Shown: positions 13,516-28,040 of the stretch, piece by piece | How the letters are laid out: the number at the start of each line of letters is the position of its first letter | Numbering within the stretch: the stretch's first letter is position 1 | Source of the DNA: Salvelinus alpinus | Lineage: Eukaryota; Chordata; Actinopteri; Salmoniformes; Salmonidae | Assembly: GCF_045679555.1 (NCBI RefSeq) | Contig: NC_092098.1 | Span: 18,489,038 to 18,553,037 of the forward strand | Direction of reading: 5' to 3' | DNA: 64,000 nucleotides | Notes under the pieces: generated by a model | What the model saw: only the letters and a program-made list of their open reading frames with translations | Told to the model about the DNA's origin: nothing | Database searches by the model: none | Made by a program: the position numbers and the translations under genes

Positions 13516-14748
13516 TGTAGCAACTGATAATTAAATAACTGCCAATAATGTAATAGCGGTTCATCATTTTTACATTTGTAATGCTGATAATGTAATAAAT
13601 TGCCAATAAACTAATAAATATGCAGAACGCATAACGTAATAACGTTTTTGCACATAATGTAATCATTATTATCGATTATTACATTATAAAGTGTGTAAAA
13701 AAACATCTATATTGTAATAACTTAATACAATACTGTAATAACACACTTGAGGAACAGTTTGTATTTGCATCCATTGCCACAAAAGGGAGGGTGTAACTAT
13801 TACACTTCCATTCTGACCTTATAAACATCCAATGTCTTCAGAGAGAAAAAACAACAACACTCCTCAATTTGAAGACAAACCTTGCAGTCATGTGATTAGC
13901 CAAATTCTAATGATCACAAAAATATTCAACAGGAGTTTCACTCCTCCTTATCCCAGGATTGACCAGGCTACTTTGCCTTACAGAGTGGAGATGGAACCAG
14001 ACTCATGTCAGACAGACAGACAAACTCACTGATTCACTCACAGACTGACTGACTGACTGGCTGACTGATTCACTCACTTACTCATTCACTCACTCACACA
14101 TAACCCATTGGACCAAGGCCAAAATCTGTGTTTTTTTCCACTACTTTAATTTATTTACCTTTACAGTCCCCTTATGAGCCACATATGGAAGTGTTACACA
14201 TTTTTATTTTTCAGGTCAACCAGTACAAGAAACGTTTTAATACAAAGTTACTTTCACAGCTTCATTTTACATGTTCTGGTAGATATGACAACATTTTGGG
14301 ACTGTATTATCTGCAATATCTAAGTGTGTCAGGATTGAAATACCACGATCTGCCCGTTTATGTCTGTTGAGAAACATGAGTATGAGCTCTCCAACATTAG
14401 CCCACTGGTTACATTCCCTTAGTAATATCAAATAACGACTCAGGAATGTGGTTTGGTGTGTAGTCAGCTATTACACATGACACTTGATATGCATGAAAAA
14501 GAGTGAATATAGATTTAGTATTTATTTTTAAGGTTGTTATTACATCATTGGTTAAAAGTTATTACACTATTAATGAAAAAACTTTTACCCACTCCATAAT
14601 GTACTCATCAATGCATAATGTAATAAAAGCTTTTTAGCTATATAACGTTATTAGGTTATTGGCAATTTATTACATTATGAATGCAAAATGTATTACATTA
14701 TTAGCAGCTATTACATCATTGGCAGTTATTACATTATCAGTTGCTACA
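13516..14748. mobile_element. Inverted-repeat element with arrays of taatgtaata motifs
   Basis: The left end tgtagcaactgataat is repeated in complement at the right end (attatcagttgctaca, 14733-14748). About 200 bp inside each end is packed with taatgtaata/tattacatta motifs in opposite orientation on the two sides. The middle, 13760-14510, has no convincing ORF. Classified as a non-autonomous DNA transposon; superfamily not recognised. Confidence 0.75.
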
Positions 14749-14998
14749 AACCTGTATATGCCTATGTTTATTGCACCACCTATAATAAATCACATTTCTC
14801 CTCAAAACTCTCTGCATATGTTATTCCATGCATTCTCAGTCCCAACTTTCTAGACATCATATTTAAAATATGCAGGGTTATTAATTGCAACAACTTATTA
14901 TTTTGCACAAAGATTAGTGGGTCAAATTTCACACAATGTAGTTGGATGAAAACACATTTGTTTTACTTACTTAAAGGGAATTTTATGTGGTTTAGAAA

Positions 14999-16010
14999 GT
15001 GCCTTCAAAAAGTATTAATTCCCCTTGACTTAGTCCACATTTTGTTGTGTTACAGCCTAAATTAAAAAGGAATTAAAAATAATAATACTTCTCACCCATC
15101 TACACACAATACACCATAATGACAAAGTGAAAGCATGTTTTAATTTTTGAACATTTATTGAAGATGAAATACAGAAATATCGCATTTACCTAATTGCTTT
15201 GCCACATTTTTTACAGTATTAATTTAGAACTAGAAATTTTTATTCTGTACAAGCTTACTTCCTTTCTCTTTGTCAATTAGGTTAGTTTTGTTGAGTAACT
15301 AGAATGTTGTTCATCCATCCTCAGTTTTCTCCTATCACAGCCATTAAACTCTGTAATTGTTTTAAAGTCACAATTGACACCATGGTGAAATCCCTGAGCA
15401 GTTTCCTTCCTCTCCGGCAACTGAGTTAGGAATGACGCGTGTATCTTTGTAGCAACCGGGTGTATTGATACACCAGTGTAATTAATAACTTCACCATACT
15501 CAAAGGGATATTCAATGTCTGCTTTTTTTATTTTTACCCATCTACTAATAGGTGCCCTTCTTTGCGAGGCATTCAAAAACCTCCCTGTTTTTTTGGGTTG
15601 AATCTGTGTTTGAAATTCACTGCTCGACTGAGGGACCTTACAGATAATTGTATGTGTGGGGTACAAAGATGAGGTAGTGATTCAAAAATCATGTTAAACA
15701 CTATTATTGAACACAGAGTGAGTCCATGCTACTTATTATGTGACTTGGTAAGCAAATGTTTACTCCTGAACTTATTTAGGCTTGCCATAACAAAGGAATT
15801 TAAATACTTATTGACTCATTCAACTTTTAAAAAATGTATTAATTTGTACAATTGTTTTTCATTTAAAAAACATAATGCCACTTTGACATTTTGGGGTATT
15901 GGATGTAGGCCAGTGACAAAACATCTCAATTGAATCAATTTTAAATTCAGGCTGTAACACAACACATTTAGGAAAAAGTCAAGGAGTGTGAATACTTTCT
16001 GAAGGCACTT
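14999..16010. mobile_element. Non-autonomous Tc1-type element (gtgccttcaaaaagtatt family)
   Basis: The left end gtgccttcaaaaagtatt and the right end aatactttctgaaggcac are inverted copies. Both subterminal regions resemble Tc1 family A (a 'caccataatgacaaagtg' phrase and a complement near 15870). The interior has an open minus-strand frame, 15666-15277, but no transposase motifs, so I do not call it a gene. Confidence 0.75.
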
Positions 16011-16382
16011 TGCAGAGAACTGCTGAATAAAGATAGTCCACTTTAATGTGCTTCCATATTTCCAATGGTTTCCTTTTATAAAGCCAGCATGCTAGGTGAC
16101 ATGTCATTGAACTACAGGCAATGTTTGTAACATTTAATAACTTACTATTTATAATTACAGGAATGTCTTCTTAATGCATGCCACTTCAGGCCATTTTGTA
16201 TGCAATGTACAGGTAATATGTAATTGTTACAACCGATTCTCCAACAGAAGCTAGTTGATTGGTAGAGCAAAGGGTAATACATGTCAGAGTGGTCCTGAGT
16301 GATATGTTTCTGGAGATGTTTGATTATGATGATGATTAGACTTGGTACAGTAGGTGAGAGGTGTAGCAGGTTGCATGAAGGA

Positions 16383-17702
16383 TCACTGGCTGCCTTTAGA
16401 TCCCACAGCATCCCTCACCTCTTGGGGCACTTGGACAGTCATACCATCCATCCACTTCTGCACTGTCACCTGGCAACCAAGACGGGACCTGTCAATCAGA
16501 AGCAGATTAGAGGCAGACAGATGATTTCAGAGCATTTATATAAACTACTCCAGATTTGTTTTACTGAACTACCGAATTTCCTGCACTTTGTTGTGTCTAT
16601 GTCAGTTCAGCAGTGAGGCCCTACCACTTGTTTCTGTTTTGACCGGATTAAATTGTGTGTGCCTGTTTTGATTGAGCTGTGATTGCGTATGTAAATCATA
16701 ACATTTCCACAAGCGAAGGACAGCGAAGGACACTTTATCATTTCAAAATGAAACTCACGTCTTGGTAAGCCCGTAAGCTAGATCTAGCATATCCATCTCC
16801 TCATCCACCGTTGGTTCCATCTTCTCATAAAATGTCTTGTCAAAAATGAGATGACAGGTGGAGCATGCTAATGTCCCCTCACATGCACCTGAAGAACAAC
16901 AGACGAGACAATAAAGGGACATATGTGAAAATCCTTAAAGACACCTGGATAGTAGATGGCATTTATACTGTAAATGCAACATACAGTGATACATATTTGC
17001 TAAAGATATTCATATTTTACTTGTCTATTTTTCCTGTTTACATACCAAAACCACTTATGTCCAAGTTTTTGTTCACGACAACATCCAACAGGGTCTGTCC
17101 TTCAGTAACAGCAGTGGTGGTCTTGATGCCATCTTGGTTAATAAAGTGTATAATGACTTTTTCCTCCGACAAGCTGTAAAAATCAGAGCTTGTTATAAGC
17201 CATGACTTTCCAGATAAAGAGTACATATAATTTATCTTAATCAATATGTTTGAAAAGGTCGAACATTTAGCGGTCTTTCTGGATGTATTGTATCAAAGCC
17301 TATTAAAATATTTTAATCTTCAGCCAACTGAATTAACATTTATCAGCAGTTATTATATTATCACCCATTGTAGAGGTACTCACTATAATATGGCTCTGGG
17401 TAAGAACAGAGAAAGAACAGTATGAATACATAATTAAAATGTACAGTAGATGATAAAATATATGGTTTCAAGAGACCTATAAACTAACCTTAGCAGATAA
17501 TGTTATGGTCCTACAAGCAATTTCAAATCACTTACCTGTTATTTTCAGAGTCGGAGTGTATGGCCGAGTGGATGCTGATGGCTTTGCCTTGGCTGTGTGG
17601 GGTCCAGATTTTAATGAGGCAAGTTTTGACTCCCATTGAGATACGGGGTGTATTGACCATCTTAGTGAAAAGGAAGGAGCCGAGATGCAAACACCTTGCC
17701 AT
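16383..17702 (-). CDS. fdx1: Ferredoxin 1 (adrenodoxin), complete, four exons
   Basis: Minus-strand exons 17702-17536, 17173-17046, 16888-16759 and 16488-16383 join in frame with GT-AG introns into a 176-residue protein (human FDX1 has about 184). Residues 1 to about 55 are Arg/Lys/Ser-containing and poor in acidic residues, as expected of a mitochondrial presequence. Then come [11 protein letters not shown], the loop [15 protein letters not shown] and SRLGCQ. These supply the four [2Fe-2S] ligands Cys101, Cys107, Cys110 and Cys147. The acidic helix [13 protein letters not shown], which docks reductase and P450, is conserved. The protein passes electrons from ferredoxin reductase to mitochondrial P450s and supports Fe-S/heme-related pathways in the matrix. 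The Met at 17702 is chosen because it opens the presequence in frame. FDX2 is less likely, given the adrenodoxin-type motifs and the neighbours. Confidence 0.95.
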
Positions 17703-18821
17703 GTTGGCCTGTGGCGTGTCGATTGTGGACTGAGTGGTAAGGGGGCCTCTGGTGAATACCACCAGCCTTGAATAGAACTCAGCCCACAAGAAGGGCCAAG
17801 GCCTAGCATAGATAACCTAACCTCAGCTCTGCAGGTGGCAGAGAATGGTTTAGCTAACATCTATAAGAATTACACATCTCATCAACCCTAAGGTCAAACT
17901 GTAAGTCATCGTAGATCTTCAAGTATGCCTCCTCAATGACTTATGATGAGAGCTATTTGTTCCTCATAAGAATATGCTGTTGTTTTTCATTGAAAAAAGA
18001 ATGCCATCTCTGTCCAGAAAACTTAGTTATAAACCAAATTTAATTTCATTTGGAGCAGCCACCTGTATGTGACTATATGGATAACCTATAAGACTTTATT
18101 ACCTACAAGATGTTGAACATCTGTCTCATCTACTGTCTGTATAATGATGTGTGGCCATTGTAAACCTGCTTTAAGTTTTAGAATGTCTTACAAAAATGTA
18201 ACGTTTTATAATTTCATTTAGTTCTACTCTTGTTGCTGGAGGGAACACATTTTTACAGGAGCTCACAGAAAACTGGCCCACATATCATCCTCTAGGAATG
18301 TATATACAAGTACATTATGTGCACATTAGGTTGTACAATGGTCAGGGTTAGCTCTTAATGTTTGTTAAGGCTAGACAATATACACACATCCGCACAAAGG
18401 TTGGAGCAGGGTCAGCCATAGGGTCAACCACAGTGCAGCACCCGTGGAGGAGTTTAGGGGTTAAGTGCCTTGAGCAAGTACACAGTGGCAGGAGAAGGCA
18501 ACTAGAATCTCAAACAACTAAACAAATTACCTTATTGTTCTTTAACTTACGAGGTCAAGAAATGTTTTATTATGGTCCTCACACCGAGGGTGTCTCTGAC
18601 CTTTACGAGCTCACAGCAAATCTGACCACATCATTTTAGAAAATGCATGTCTAACAACAAAGTTATTCCACTAAGCCAACTGCTTTGTGAGTGGATGAAC
18701 ATGTCATGCTCAATGTGAGAGCAGTATTGTGTCAATACATTTTGTCTAAGGACAGGTTTGCATGGCAACCAATGATGTATACAAACCCTGAATTGCTGAT
18801 GTTATGTTTTGGCCATGGAGA
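17703..18821. other. Intergenic sequence upstream of fdx1
   Basis: The region just above 17702 should hold the fdx1 5' UTR and promoter. I see no TATA box, CpG-rich island or other element clear enough to name. The ORFs here lack codon patterns or motifs of a gene. Confidence 0.4.
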
Positions 18822-19188
18822 GGCTTTGAAGCCACCGGTCAGCCATATTGGTACTGCCCGGAGCGGTCCTCCATAGGAATGAATGGAATTCTACAGTTTT
18901 TCAATTAAATGTTTCAAGGACAGAATTACATATATTTAAGTATTTTTTGTTGTCACGGGGACAGTAACATTTGTACTTTCAAAACATTATACTTTAAGGA
19001 AAATATTTTTATATATATAAAAAAAATTATTGGTATGTTTAGCATATCATTTAAAAGTATGCATTAAGGTGTCTGTAATAGAATAAACGTTGCAAAAACA
19101 AATGTAGCCATTAATAAGTTAATTTCTATAATATTATTTACAATAGTGGGGGAGTGCCAAGATGGAGGCGCAGTGGCTTCAAAACAGC
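18822..19188. mobile_element. Short inverted-repeat element (gctttgaagccac ends)
   Basis: The left end ggctttgaagccac near 18822 and the right end gtggcttcaaaac near 19176 are inverted. The interior is AT-rich and non-coding. Probably a MITE; family unknown. Confidence 0.45.
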
Positions 19189-19214
19189 AAACCCTAACAG
19201 TCATCTAGTATATA

Positions 19215-20829
19215 CAGTACCAGTCAAAAGTTTGGACACATTTATTCATTCAAGAGTTTTTCTTTATTTTGACTATTTTCTACATTGTAGAATAATAGTT
19301 AAGACATTAAAACTATGAAGTAACACATATAGATTCATGTAGTAACCAAAGAAAGTGTTAAACAAATCAAAATATATTTTATATTTGAGATTCTTCAAAG
19401 TAGCCACTCTTTGCCTTGATGACAGCTTTGCACACTCTTGGCATTCTCTCAACCAGCTTCACCTGGAATAATTTTCCAACAGTCTTGAAGGAGTTCCCAC
19501 ATATGTTGAGCACTTCTTGGCTGCTTTTCCTTCACTCTACGGTCCAACTCATCCCAAACCATCTCAATTGGGTTGAGGTCAGATGATTGTGGAGGCCAGG
19601 TCATCTGATGCAGCACTCCATCACTCTCCTTCTTGGTCTCCTACTTGGTCAAATAGCCCTGTTTTGGGTCATTGTCCTGTTGAAAAACAAATGATACTCC
19701 CACTAAGCGCAAACCAGATGGGATGACGTATCGCTGCAGAATGCTGTGGTAGTCATGCTGGTCATGCTGGTTAAGTGGATATTAGCTGATGTACGAAGGG
19801 CTATATAAAATAAAATAAACTTGATTGATTGATAAACTTGCCTTGAATTCTAAATAAATCACAGACAGTGTCACCAGCAAAGCACCCCCACACCATCACA
19901 CCTCCTCCTCCATGCTTCACAGTGGGAACCACACATGCGGAGATCCTCCGTTCACCTACAAAGACACTGCGGTGGAACCAAAAATCTCAAATTTGGACTC
20001 CAGACCACTGGTCTAATGTCCATTGCTTGTGTTTCTTGGCCCAGGCAAGTCTCTTCTTATTATTGGTGTCTTTTAGTAGTGGTTTATTTGCAGCATTTCG
20101 ACCATGAAGGCCTGATTCACGCAGTCTCCTCTGAACAGTTGATGTTGTGATGTGTCTGTTACTTGAACTCTGTGAATAATTTATTTGGGCTGCAATTTCT
20201 GAGGCTGGTAACTCTATAATGAACTTATCCTCTTCAGCAGAGGTAACTCTGGGTCTTCCTTTCCTGTGGCGGTCTTCATGAGAGCCAGTTTCATCATAGC
20301 GCTTGTTTTTGTGACTGCACTTGAAGAAACTTTCAAAGTTCTTGAAATGTTCCGGATTGACTGACCTTCATATCTTAAAGTAATGATGGGCTGTCGTTTC
20401 TCTTTGCTTATTTGAGCTGTTCTTGCCTTAATATGGACTTGTTCTTTTATCAAATAGGGCTATATTCTGTATACCACCCCTACCTTGTCAGAACACAACT
20501 GATTGGCTCAAATGCATTAAAAAGGAAAGAAATTCCACAAATTAACTTTGAACAAGGCACAGCTGTTAATTGAAATGCATTCCAGGTGACCACCTCATGA
20601 AGCTGGTTGAGAGAATGTCAAGAGTGTGCAAGGCGGTCATCAAGGCAAAGGGTGGCTACTTAAAATAATATATTTTGATTTGTTTAACACTTTTTTGGTT
20701 ACTACATGATTCCATATGTGTTATTTCATAGTTTTGACGTCTTCACTATTATTCTACAATGTAGAAAAGAGTCCAAATAAAGAAAAACCCTTGAATGAGT
20801 AGGTGTGTCCTAACTTTTGACTGGTACTG
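19215..20829 (-). mobile_element. Tc1-like element, family C (cagtaccagtcaaaagttt), degenerate
   Basis: The ends cagtaccagtcaaaagttt and acttttgactggtactg are flanked by TA. The minus strand keeps the transposase N-terminus at 20453-20214 (HIKARTAQISKEKRQPI, then RNISRTLKVSSSAV, a helix-turn-helix) and scrambled downstream pieces. Near 19776-19842 the element is interrupted by a LINE-like 3' tail. A better copy lies at 59533-61240. Confidence 0.88.
19776..19842 (+). repeat. LINE/SINE 3' tail fragment inside the Tc1 copy
   Basis: The phrase atattagctgatgtacgaag followed by an AT-rich end (ttgattgattgat) matches the tail at 57990-58046 (atatcagctgatgtaagaag, ttgatttgatttgat). It is a short 3' fragment inserted in the Tc1 element. 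Confidence 0.6.
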
Positions 20830-21636
20830 TATATAAATCATTGATGGCCACTGGTGTCCTTGTTACCATGCAACCCTGTCCTTCATGACCAAGGTCTCTG
20901 GAGTTCTCAGTATCCCTGACAAACTTGCTCAATGATAACAACATCCTAACAAAACATTAATTTTACACTTCATTAGGTAATTATAGTTGAGTACAGTCTT
21001 TATATTTTGACTTTGCGGGACATCAACTGTAGGCGGTGATTTTAATAAATTGGCAAAGCATGGACTTTTAATAGAAGTATGTTTATATTTTTCACCTCTC
21101 CCCTCTCATAAATAGGAGACTCATTACAGCAAGATTTGCTAAAGGTTAACAACACGAGGCAGCATAAGCAAAACATAATTTACGTACAAATTACAGCTGT
21201 GTCTATGTGATGCCCAATGACGTGTGGAAATATGCACATGCTACCATATATGCTACAACAGGCTGCGATGCAGGATATTGAATGCAATAACCTTCAAAGA
21301 CAGACATCAGATAACACAGCCCTGTGTTTCAGCTTGTTGAAAAATGATCTCCAGTTATGTTTTTCCATTCAACTCACTGCAAAACAAAAAATAACTACAG
21401 GAGAGTATCTTTCTAGGTGCAGATCTTATGCACACATCTTATGCACACATCTTATGCACCTATATACCAGTGTCTGTAACACTGGATCAACTACTCTCAT
21501 CCTACCAGGTAAAAATGCATGATTGAATCAACATTCTCTGTGTCATATTTAATTTCCCCCCCAACATACGGATGTTTACCATCCATTGAAGAAGTAGTAA
21601 ACGTACATAGTTTGTGTTGTTATGTTGCTTTGATGA
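20830..21636. other. Intergenic sequence without recognised features
   Basis: No gene, RNA or repeat boundary was recognised. The only local oddity is a short tandem repeat of 'cttatgcacacat' at 21427-21455. Confidence 0.35.
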
Positions 21637-22532
21637 TAACACTTTATATGAAGGGTATCCATAAGTTATTCACAACATTTTTATAAAACCAGTCATGATA
21701 CCTTTATGAATGTTGCAGTATCATTCATGCATTTATTCAACATAATTCATACGTTTTTAAAATAAAAGTCCCTTTTCATTATAGTACAACAACAAAAAAC
21801 CTGGTTGATGGTGGTACAGGAGATGGTTGCTAGGTTACTGACTAGGTGGGTTCAAGCTCAGGTCTTCTGCGTACCACAAGACTGTGTTCGCCGGCTGAGC
21901 TAGGGGCTAGGCATTCGTTTGTGGAGCTAGTGTATGTCTTCAGGTCTCAGCTAAGGTTGTATACTACCACATTACAATGGCAAATAATTGCTCTGTTGCC
22001 ACCCAGACCTTGGTTCAAATAGTACTTGAAATCTTTCAAATACTTTTAGCGTTTGCTAGAGCAAGCCTGCCTGGATTGCCAGATGGGCGGGTGGGGTTTG
22101 CACTTTTGGGACTTATCAATTGATCCATTGTGCCAAGCAAGCTCAATCAAGCCCAGCTAGCTAATGTATGTAAAAGATCTACACCCAGGGCTGGTGCCAT
22201 TCCATACCACCCTTGTGGCCTTGAGCAAGGCATTTAACACCTACACTACTACAAGGGTTATGCTATAAGGCCTACCCTGTGCTTCTCCCAGCCTGTTGAG
22301 TTGATAGTGTGTCAGGAGGTTGGGTACTGTGACAGTAAATATACACATTTTTGTTGTACAAAGGATGAATACAATTTAATTCAAGGGAACTTAAAAAAAA
22401 AAAATATGAATGATGTTGAATAAATGGGTTGTGATGGTTGTTACGAATGATACTGCAACACTCATAAAAGTGGTATGACTGGTATCATAAAGGTGTTATG
22501 TACTATATTCCCCCTTCATACAAAGTGTTACC
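21637..22532. mobile_element. Inverted-repeat element with (a/g)taacactttatatgaaggg ends
   Basis: The left end aacactttatatgaagggta and the right end (complement ggtaacactttgtatgaagg) match. So do the subterminal stretches: gttgcagtatcattcatgc at the left, and its inverted counterpart near 22445-22465. The middle contains a tRNA-like stretch near 21822-21905 with a B-box-like gggttcaagctcagg, possibly an old SINE. No transposase was found. Confidence 0.65.
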
Positions 22533-22936
22533 GATTTTATATTTCATAAAGATTTTGCCTGGAGAGATCTCTTTATGCTGCAGAAAATAGTGTCCTAAAT
22601 ATATGTTGCCCTATTTGGTTTGATGTGAGAATACTTTAGATGCATGATGTATTTGGCCACTCCTGGAAGAAAAGGAAGTGGTTCTTAATTAATACAAATC
22701 ATTATATTGAGCTGAACCGTAAGTCAACAAGTCATCTGTCCAAGTGTTAAAACAGGATTTGATTTAGGGGTTTAACGTATTCTGGTAGCCTACATGCAAA
22801 CAAGAGAAGACTTTTCTGAGATTCCACAGCGTGCTGAGAATTAAACACTTTCTGAAGTTTTGAATACAATTCTTGGTCAACCAAGGACCTCTAGTGTCCC
22901 TGCAGGATATTGCATTCCTTGAAGAATATTGCATCT

Positions 22937-23742
22937 ACACTGAACAAAAATATAAATTGAACATGTAAAGTGTTGGTCCCATGTTTCATGAGCTGAAATA
23001 AAAGATGTCATAAATGTTCCATACGCACAAAAAAGCTGATTTCTCTCAAATGTTGTGCACAAATGTATTTACGTCCCTGTTAGTGAACATTTCTCCTTTG
23101 CCAAGATAATCCATCCAGCTGACAGGTGTGGCATATCAAGAAGCTGATTAAACCGCATGATCATTACACAGGTGCACCTTGTGCAGGGGACAATAAAAGA
23201 CCACGCTTAAATGTGCAGTTTTGTCACACAAAACAATGCCACAGATGTCTCAAATTTTGAGGGAGCATGCAAATTGGTATGCTGACTGCAGGAATGTCCA
23301 CCAGAGCTGTTGCCAGATAATTTAATTTCTCTACCATAAGCTGTCTTCAATTTTGTTTTAGAGAATTTGGCAGTACATCCAACCAGCCTCACAACTGCAG
23401 ACCACATGTATGGTGTTGTGTGGACGAGCGGTTTGCTGATGTCAAAGTTGTGAACAGAGTGCCACATGCTGGCGGTGGGGTTATGGTATGGGAAGGCATA
23501 AGCTACAGACAACGAACACAATTGCATTTTATCGATGGCAATTTGAATGCACAAAAATACCGCAATGAGATCCTGAGGCCCATTGTGAGGTATTTTTTTA
23601 ATACACATCTGTATTCCCAGTCATGTGAAATCCATAGATTAAGGCCTAATTAATTTACTTAAATTGACAGATTTCCTCATATGAACTGTAACACAGTAAA
23701 ATCTTTGAAATTGTTGCATTGCGTTTATATTTTTGTTCAGTT
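22937..23742 (+). mobile_element. Tc1-like element (ctgaacaaaaatataaa family), internally deleted
   Basis: The ends cactgaacaaaaatataaa and tatatttttgttcagt are inverted. A short plus-strand frame, 23420-23653, keeps [19 protein letters not shown] and [20 protein letters not shown], the central transposase region also seen at 2248-1625. The DES motif and most of the C-terminus are absent. Confidence 0.85.
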
Positions 23743-24136
23743 TATTTCAAGGGCTTTCTTACATGCAGGCCAAAATGAAAGCAGACAGGGACGGACTGGG
23801 ACCAGAAATCGGTCCAGACATTTCTAAGGGCATTTTCACACATAGTTCTGAGCTATAATTCAAATCAGAGTTTGATAATATGTTACATTGTATTGGTTTC
23901 ACATTGCCATTTATTCAACCAAAACCCCAACTCCACGCTACTGAAACACACAGGTAGTAAGGCTACTGACACATAACATAGGCAGTACACTATAGTACAG
24001 CGTTTATCAACTTTTACTGTACCAGGGACCGGTGAAACATAGTCCTCCTCTTTTTTAACCACTTATTTTTGACCAGCTCCTGTTTTAAGACAAATACAAC
24101 AGGTAAAAACACAGCTGGAGATACAACTCACAACTA

Positions 24137-25728
<1,592 letters not shown>

Positions 25729-25967
25729 TATAACTGTGTCTCTGTTGCCTCCCTGTAGTGTAGTCTGTCTCTGCATCTTCTCTGCAGTCACTCTGTCTCT
25801 ATCTGTCTGTGCTTCTCCTTGTGCTCTTCTGTTGTCACTCTTTGACACTGTGTCATGCTGTCTGTCTCACTCTGTCTGTCACTCCTAAGTGTTCATTGCT
25901 ATTACATATAGAGCCAACATTTTAAGGAACTGGCAGTACATCTGTGTCTATGTTTTTTCCTACACTC

Positions 25968-26165
25968 TTAGAAAAAAAGGGTTTCAAAAAGGTTCTTCAG
26001 CTGTCCCCATAGGAGAACTAGTTTTTTGGTTCCAGATAGAACCCTCCATGGAAAGGTTCTACATAGAACCCAAAAGGGTTCTACATGGAACCAAATATTG
26101 TTCTTCAAAGGGTTATCCTATGGGGACAGCCAAAATAACCCTTTTAGGTTCTAGATAGCACATTT
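25968..26165. mobile_element. Palindromic MITE, right end truncated
   Basis: The element opens cactcttagaaaaaaaggg, and its halves mirror each other (cagctgtccccataggag against ctatggggacagcc). The expected mirrored right end is missing: near 26165 the sequence switches to a Tc1 family A copy. Confidence 0.75.
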
Positions 26166-27483
26166 TTCAATACAACTTAATTGCAGTTCACCTGTGGTAA
26201 GTTCAATTGATTGGACATGATTTGGAAAGACACACACCTGTCTATATAAGGTCCCACAGTTGACAGTGCATGTCAGAGCAAAAACCAAGTCATGAGGTCG
26301 AAGGAATTGGTTGTAGAGCTCCGAGACAGGATTGTGATTGGAGGAAGTGTACCACAGAAATGTCTACAACATTGAAGGTCCGCAAGAACACAGTGGCCTC
26401 CATCATTCTTAAATGGAAGAAGTTTGGAACCACCAAGACTCTTCCTAGAGCTGGCTGCCGGCCAAACTGAGGAATCGGAGGACAAGGGCCTTAGTCAGGG
26501 AGGTGACCAGGAACCCGATGGTCACTCTGACAGAGCTCCGGAGTTCTTCTGAGGAGATGGAAGAGCCTTCCAGAAGAACACCCATCTCTGCAGCACTCCA
26601 CCTATCAGGCCTTATGCTAGAGTGGCCAAACAGAAGCCACACCTCAGTAAAAGGCACATGACAGCCCGCTTGGAGTTTGCCAAAAGGCACCTAAATACTC
26701 TCAGACCATGAGAAACAACATTCTCTGGTCTGATGAAACCAAAAATTAACTCTTTGGCCTGAATGCCAAGCGTCACGTCTGGAGGAAACCTGGCACCATC
26801 ACTACGGTGAAGCATGATAGAGGCAGCATCATGCTGTGGGAATGTTTTTCAGTGACATGGACTGGGAGACTAGATAGGATCGAGGGAAAGATGAATGGAG
26901 CAAAGTACAGAGAGATCCTTGATGAAAACCTGCACCAGAGCGCTCAGGACCTCAGACTGGGGCGAAGGTTCACCTTCCAACAGGACACCGACCCTAAGCA
27001 CATAGCCAAGACAACACAGGAGAGGCTTTGGGACAAGTCTCTGAATATACTTGAGTGGCCCAGCCAGAGCCCAGACTTGAACCCAATCGAACATCTCTGG
27101 AGAGACCTGAAAATAGCTGTGCAGCGACGCTCCCCATCCAACGTGACAAAGCTTGAGAGGATCTGCAGAGAAAAATGGGAGAAACTCCCCAAATACACGT
27201 GTGCCAAGCTTGTAGCATCATACCCAAGAAAACTCGAGGCTGTAATTGCTGCCAAAGGTGCTTCAACAAAGTACTGAATAAAGGGTTTGATACTTATGTA
27301 AATGTGATATTTCAGTGTTTTATTTTTAATACATTTGCTAAAATTCCTAAAAAGCTGATTTTGCTTTGTCATTATGGAGTATTGTGTGTAGATTGATGAG
27401 AAAAAAACGATTTAATACATTTTAGAATAAGGCTGTAACGTAACAAAATGTGGAAAATGTCTGAATACTTTCTGAATGTACTG
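26166..27483 (+). mobile_element. Tc1-like element, family A, left end lost
   Basis: The right end ctttctgaatgtactg is present; the left inverted repeat is missing at the junction with the MITE. The plus strand carries the transposase in pieces: 26270-26470 (N-terminal helix-turn-helix), a broken middle, and 26807-27277. The last has QQDTDPKHIAK (second catalytic Asp) and [15 protein letters not shown] (Glu). It is a pseudogene, but the C-terminal half is open for 156 codons. Confidence 0.88.
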
Positions 27484-28040
27484 TACTTCCATGGCATAAG
27501 GGAATGATGAGCGGATAAGAGGCTATCCGTAATTTCAATTAAGACATTAATGAGCGTGCTAGGATGGACGTAGGCAATATAACTATTTGTTTAGCACTTT
27601 TGAAATGTACAGCGAAAGAATCCAAAACATGGGCCGTTCTTACAGTATTCTCCATCTACAGCAAGTCAGAACCATAGGATAAATAAAGGGGTCATGTAAG
27701 CAGATAATAAAAGCTCTCAATGATTACATTTCTCTGAAACAGGCTATAGACTACATGTGCACCACCAAGTCAGAACAGTAGGCTAAGTTAAGAGGGGGAA
27801 AGGGATCAAATGATTAGGGTGAGGCACATGGGCTACTAACAGCTTACTACACAACATACACTTAGTATTACTTTCTTAGCTACAGTATATATATCTCCCT
27901 GGCATATTACATAATTTATGCAGCAGAATACAATACCTTTTTGGACTCACCTTGTTGTGCTGTGCTCACTTGAATAGGAAGGTGGTGTGGCGGTCCTTTG
28001 TGCACAAACTTTGTCTTCAAAGTCTGGCATTCTCAAGATT
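27484..28040. other. Intergenic sequence without recognised features
   Basis: No ORF with recognisable motifs, no RNA gene and no clear repeat end was seen between the Tc1 element and the repeat starting near 28041. Confidence 0.35.

Noticed and set aside
14215-14240. Terminal RhoGAP exon encoding CQPVQETF
   Set aside because: It has good splice signals but lies inside a repeated element and is only 8 codons; kept only as a question in the findings.
15277-15666. 129-codon minus-strand ORF
   Set aside because: No transposase or other motif; it lies inside a non-autonomous element and is probably chance.
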